A stretch of 37,377 nucleotides of DNA, taken from the NCBI GenBank assembly GCA_018262455.1, contig JAGSPR010000005.1, positions 1 through 37,377 of the forward strand, given 5' to 3'. Position numbers and translations under genes: made by a program. This document shows, in pieces, positions 36,563 to 37,377 of the stretch. The stretch comes from Deltaproteobacteria bacterium (GTDB taxonomy: Bacteria; Myxococcota; Polyangia; Haliangiales; Haliangiaceae). The notes beneath the pieces are model-generated. The model saw nothing but the letters and a program-made list of their open reading frames with translations. It was not told the DNA's origin and did not search any database. Numbering within the stretch: the stretch's first letter is position 1; each line of letters opens with the position of its first letter.

Positions 36563-36578
36563 GTGACGCCTCCGTCAC
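36563..36578 (+). terminator. Small stem-loop after the SUKH gene
   Basis: GTGACG-CCTC-CGTCAC forms a perfect 6-base stem with a 4-base loop, 17 bases after the SUKH stop. A second GTGACG lies at 36552-36557 and could pair instead. There is no T run, so this is a weak terminator candidate at best. Confidence 0.3.
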
Positions 36579-36674
36579 CTGGGCTGCGGCCCCACTTGCC
36601 CGACGAGCCTCGGCGAGACGGGCGGATGAAATTTCGCGCTGGGGCTCGAAACCTGCGTGGTAGGTTGCGCGCCC

Positions 36675-37377
36675 ATGCGTCGCAGCCGCGGTGTCGTAAC
36701 GTTCGCGTTGTCGTTGCTCGTAGCCGTCGGATGCGGTGACGACAGCGGCAAGCCCAATCCCGATGGTGGCCTTGAACCCGACGGCATGACCGCGACCGAG
36801 GTGCTGTGCGAGACGCTGCCGCCGACCACCTCGGGCACGACCTGCGAGACCACCGCCGGCGGTGAGTCGAAGCTCGTCAAGGGCATCGTGCTCACCCCGA
36901 CCACGATCTATCGCGGCGGTCAGGTCGCGATCGATCCGGCCGGCCAGATCACCTGTGTCGGCTGCGACTGCGCGGCGGGCGGCGAGACCGTGATCACCTG
37001 TCCGGACGGGGCGATCTCGCCGGGGCTCATCAACACGCACGATCACATCACGTTCACGCAGAACCAGCCGTACACCGCGACGGCCGAGCGCTACGAGGAT
37101 CGCCAGCAGTGGCGCAAGGGCCAGGACGGTCACCCCAAGATCCCGGCCGCCGGTGGCGCGTCGGCGGACCAGATCCGATTCGGCGAGCTGCGGTTCTTGA
37201 TGGGCGGCGCGACCTCGATCGTCGGCTCGGGCGGCCAGCCCGGCCTGTTGCGCAATCTCGACAGCGCGAACCAGGAAGGCCTGAACCAGGGCCAGGTCAA
37301 CTTCGACACCTTCCCGCTCGACGACTCCGGGGGCAGCAAGCGGACGGCCGATTGCGACTACGGCGGTCAGCCGACCA
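36675..37377 (+). CDS. Amidohydrolase-superfamily lipoprotein (3' end outside window)
   Basis: The frame is open from ATG 36675 to the right edge (234 codons). Residues 1-20 are a lipoprotein signal (LSLLVAVGC, C20), followed by a Gly/Asp/Pro tether. Residues about 68-120 form the small beta domain that precedes the barrel in amidohydrolases, and GAISPGLINTHDHITF has the metal-binding pair H122 and H124. Five further cysteines lie at 57, 94, 97, 99 and 109, with C45 before them, clustered just ahead of the HxH motif. The substrate cannot be judged from this part. GGTAGG lies about 10 bases before the ATG. Confidence 0.85.
   Translation, partial: MRRSRGVVTFALSLLVAVGCGDDSGKPNPDGGLEPDGMTATEVLCETLPPTTSGTTCETTAGGESKLVKGIVLTPTTIYRGGQVAIDPAGQITCVGCDCAAGGETVITCPDGAISPGLINTHDHITFTQNQPYTATAERYEDRQQWRKGQDGHPKIPAAGGASADQIRFGELRFLMGGATSIVGSGGQPGLLRNLDSANQEGLNQGQVNFDTFPLDDSGGSKRTADCDYGGQPT

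Overview
The window is a very GC-rich, densely coded stretch of bacterial chromosome with no tRNA, rRNA, insertion sequence, phage gene or CRISPR array that I can see. The protein repertoire points to Myxococcota (former Deltaproteobacteria): a PilZ/receiver/DUF4388 protein, an FHA-GGDEF protein, many small TPR proteins, proline-rich lipoproteins, a DUF5916 protein, a TIM44-like membrane protein, and menaquinone rather than ubiquinone synthesis. This assignment is inference from gene content, not from a marker gene.

Left part (1-10502, all minus strand). A menaquinone operon reads leftwards: polyprenyl diphosphate synthase, menG/ubiE, menF, menD, menB, menA and a fused menC-menE. Four junctions are 4-base ATGA/GTGA overlaps and the other two have gaps of 6-7 bases. 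The set makes the prenyl tail, converts chorismate to DHNA-CoA, prenylates and methylates. menH and a DHNA-CoA thioesterase gene are absent from the window. Two membrane proteins (TPM-like and TIM44-like, the latter cut by the window edge) follow.

Middle (10503-24678). A 238-base AT-richer divergent region carries promoter-like elements. Then come a PilZ protein with a degenerate receiver, a secreted DUF5916 barrel protein, a small anchored unknown protein, a PilT/GspE-like ATPase with a degenerate active site and a doubled N-terminal domain, an FHA-GGDEF diguanylate cyclase, mutS2, three exported TPR proteins on the minus strand, and a TPR protein with a MshEN-like C-terminus. Several of these families bind or make c-di-GMP or act on type IV pili, which suggests a loose c-di-GMP/pilus neighbourhood.

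Right part (24752-37377). A GH63 glucosidase overlaps a glycogen-debranching enzyme by 4 bases. Two zinc-peptidase lipoproteins (M13 then M3) follow in tandem. A PEGA-domain barrel protein and a polytopic membrane protein with a HELVGH motif diverge from a 43-base region centred on a perfect 18-base palindrome. A SUKH (SMI1/KNR4) protein and the start of an amidohydrolase lipoprotein end the window.

The most unusual items are the MenC-MenE fusion, the pseudo-receiver in the PilZ protein, the degenerate PilT-like ATPase beside a diguanylate cyclase, and the palindrome lying over a possible bidirectional promoter.
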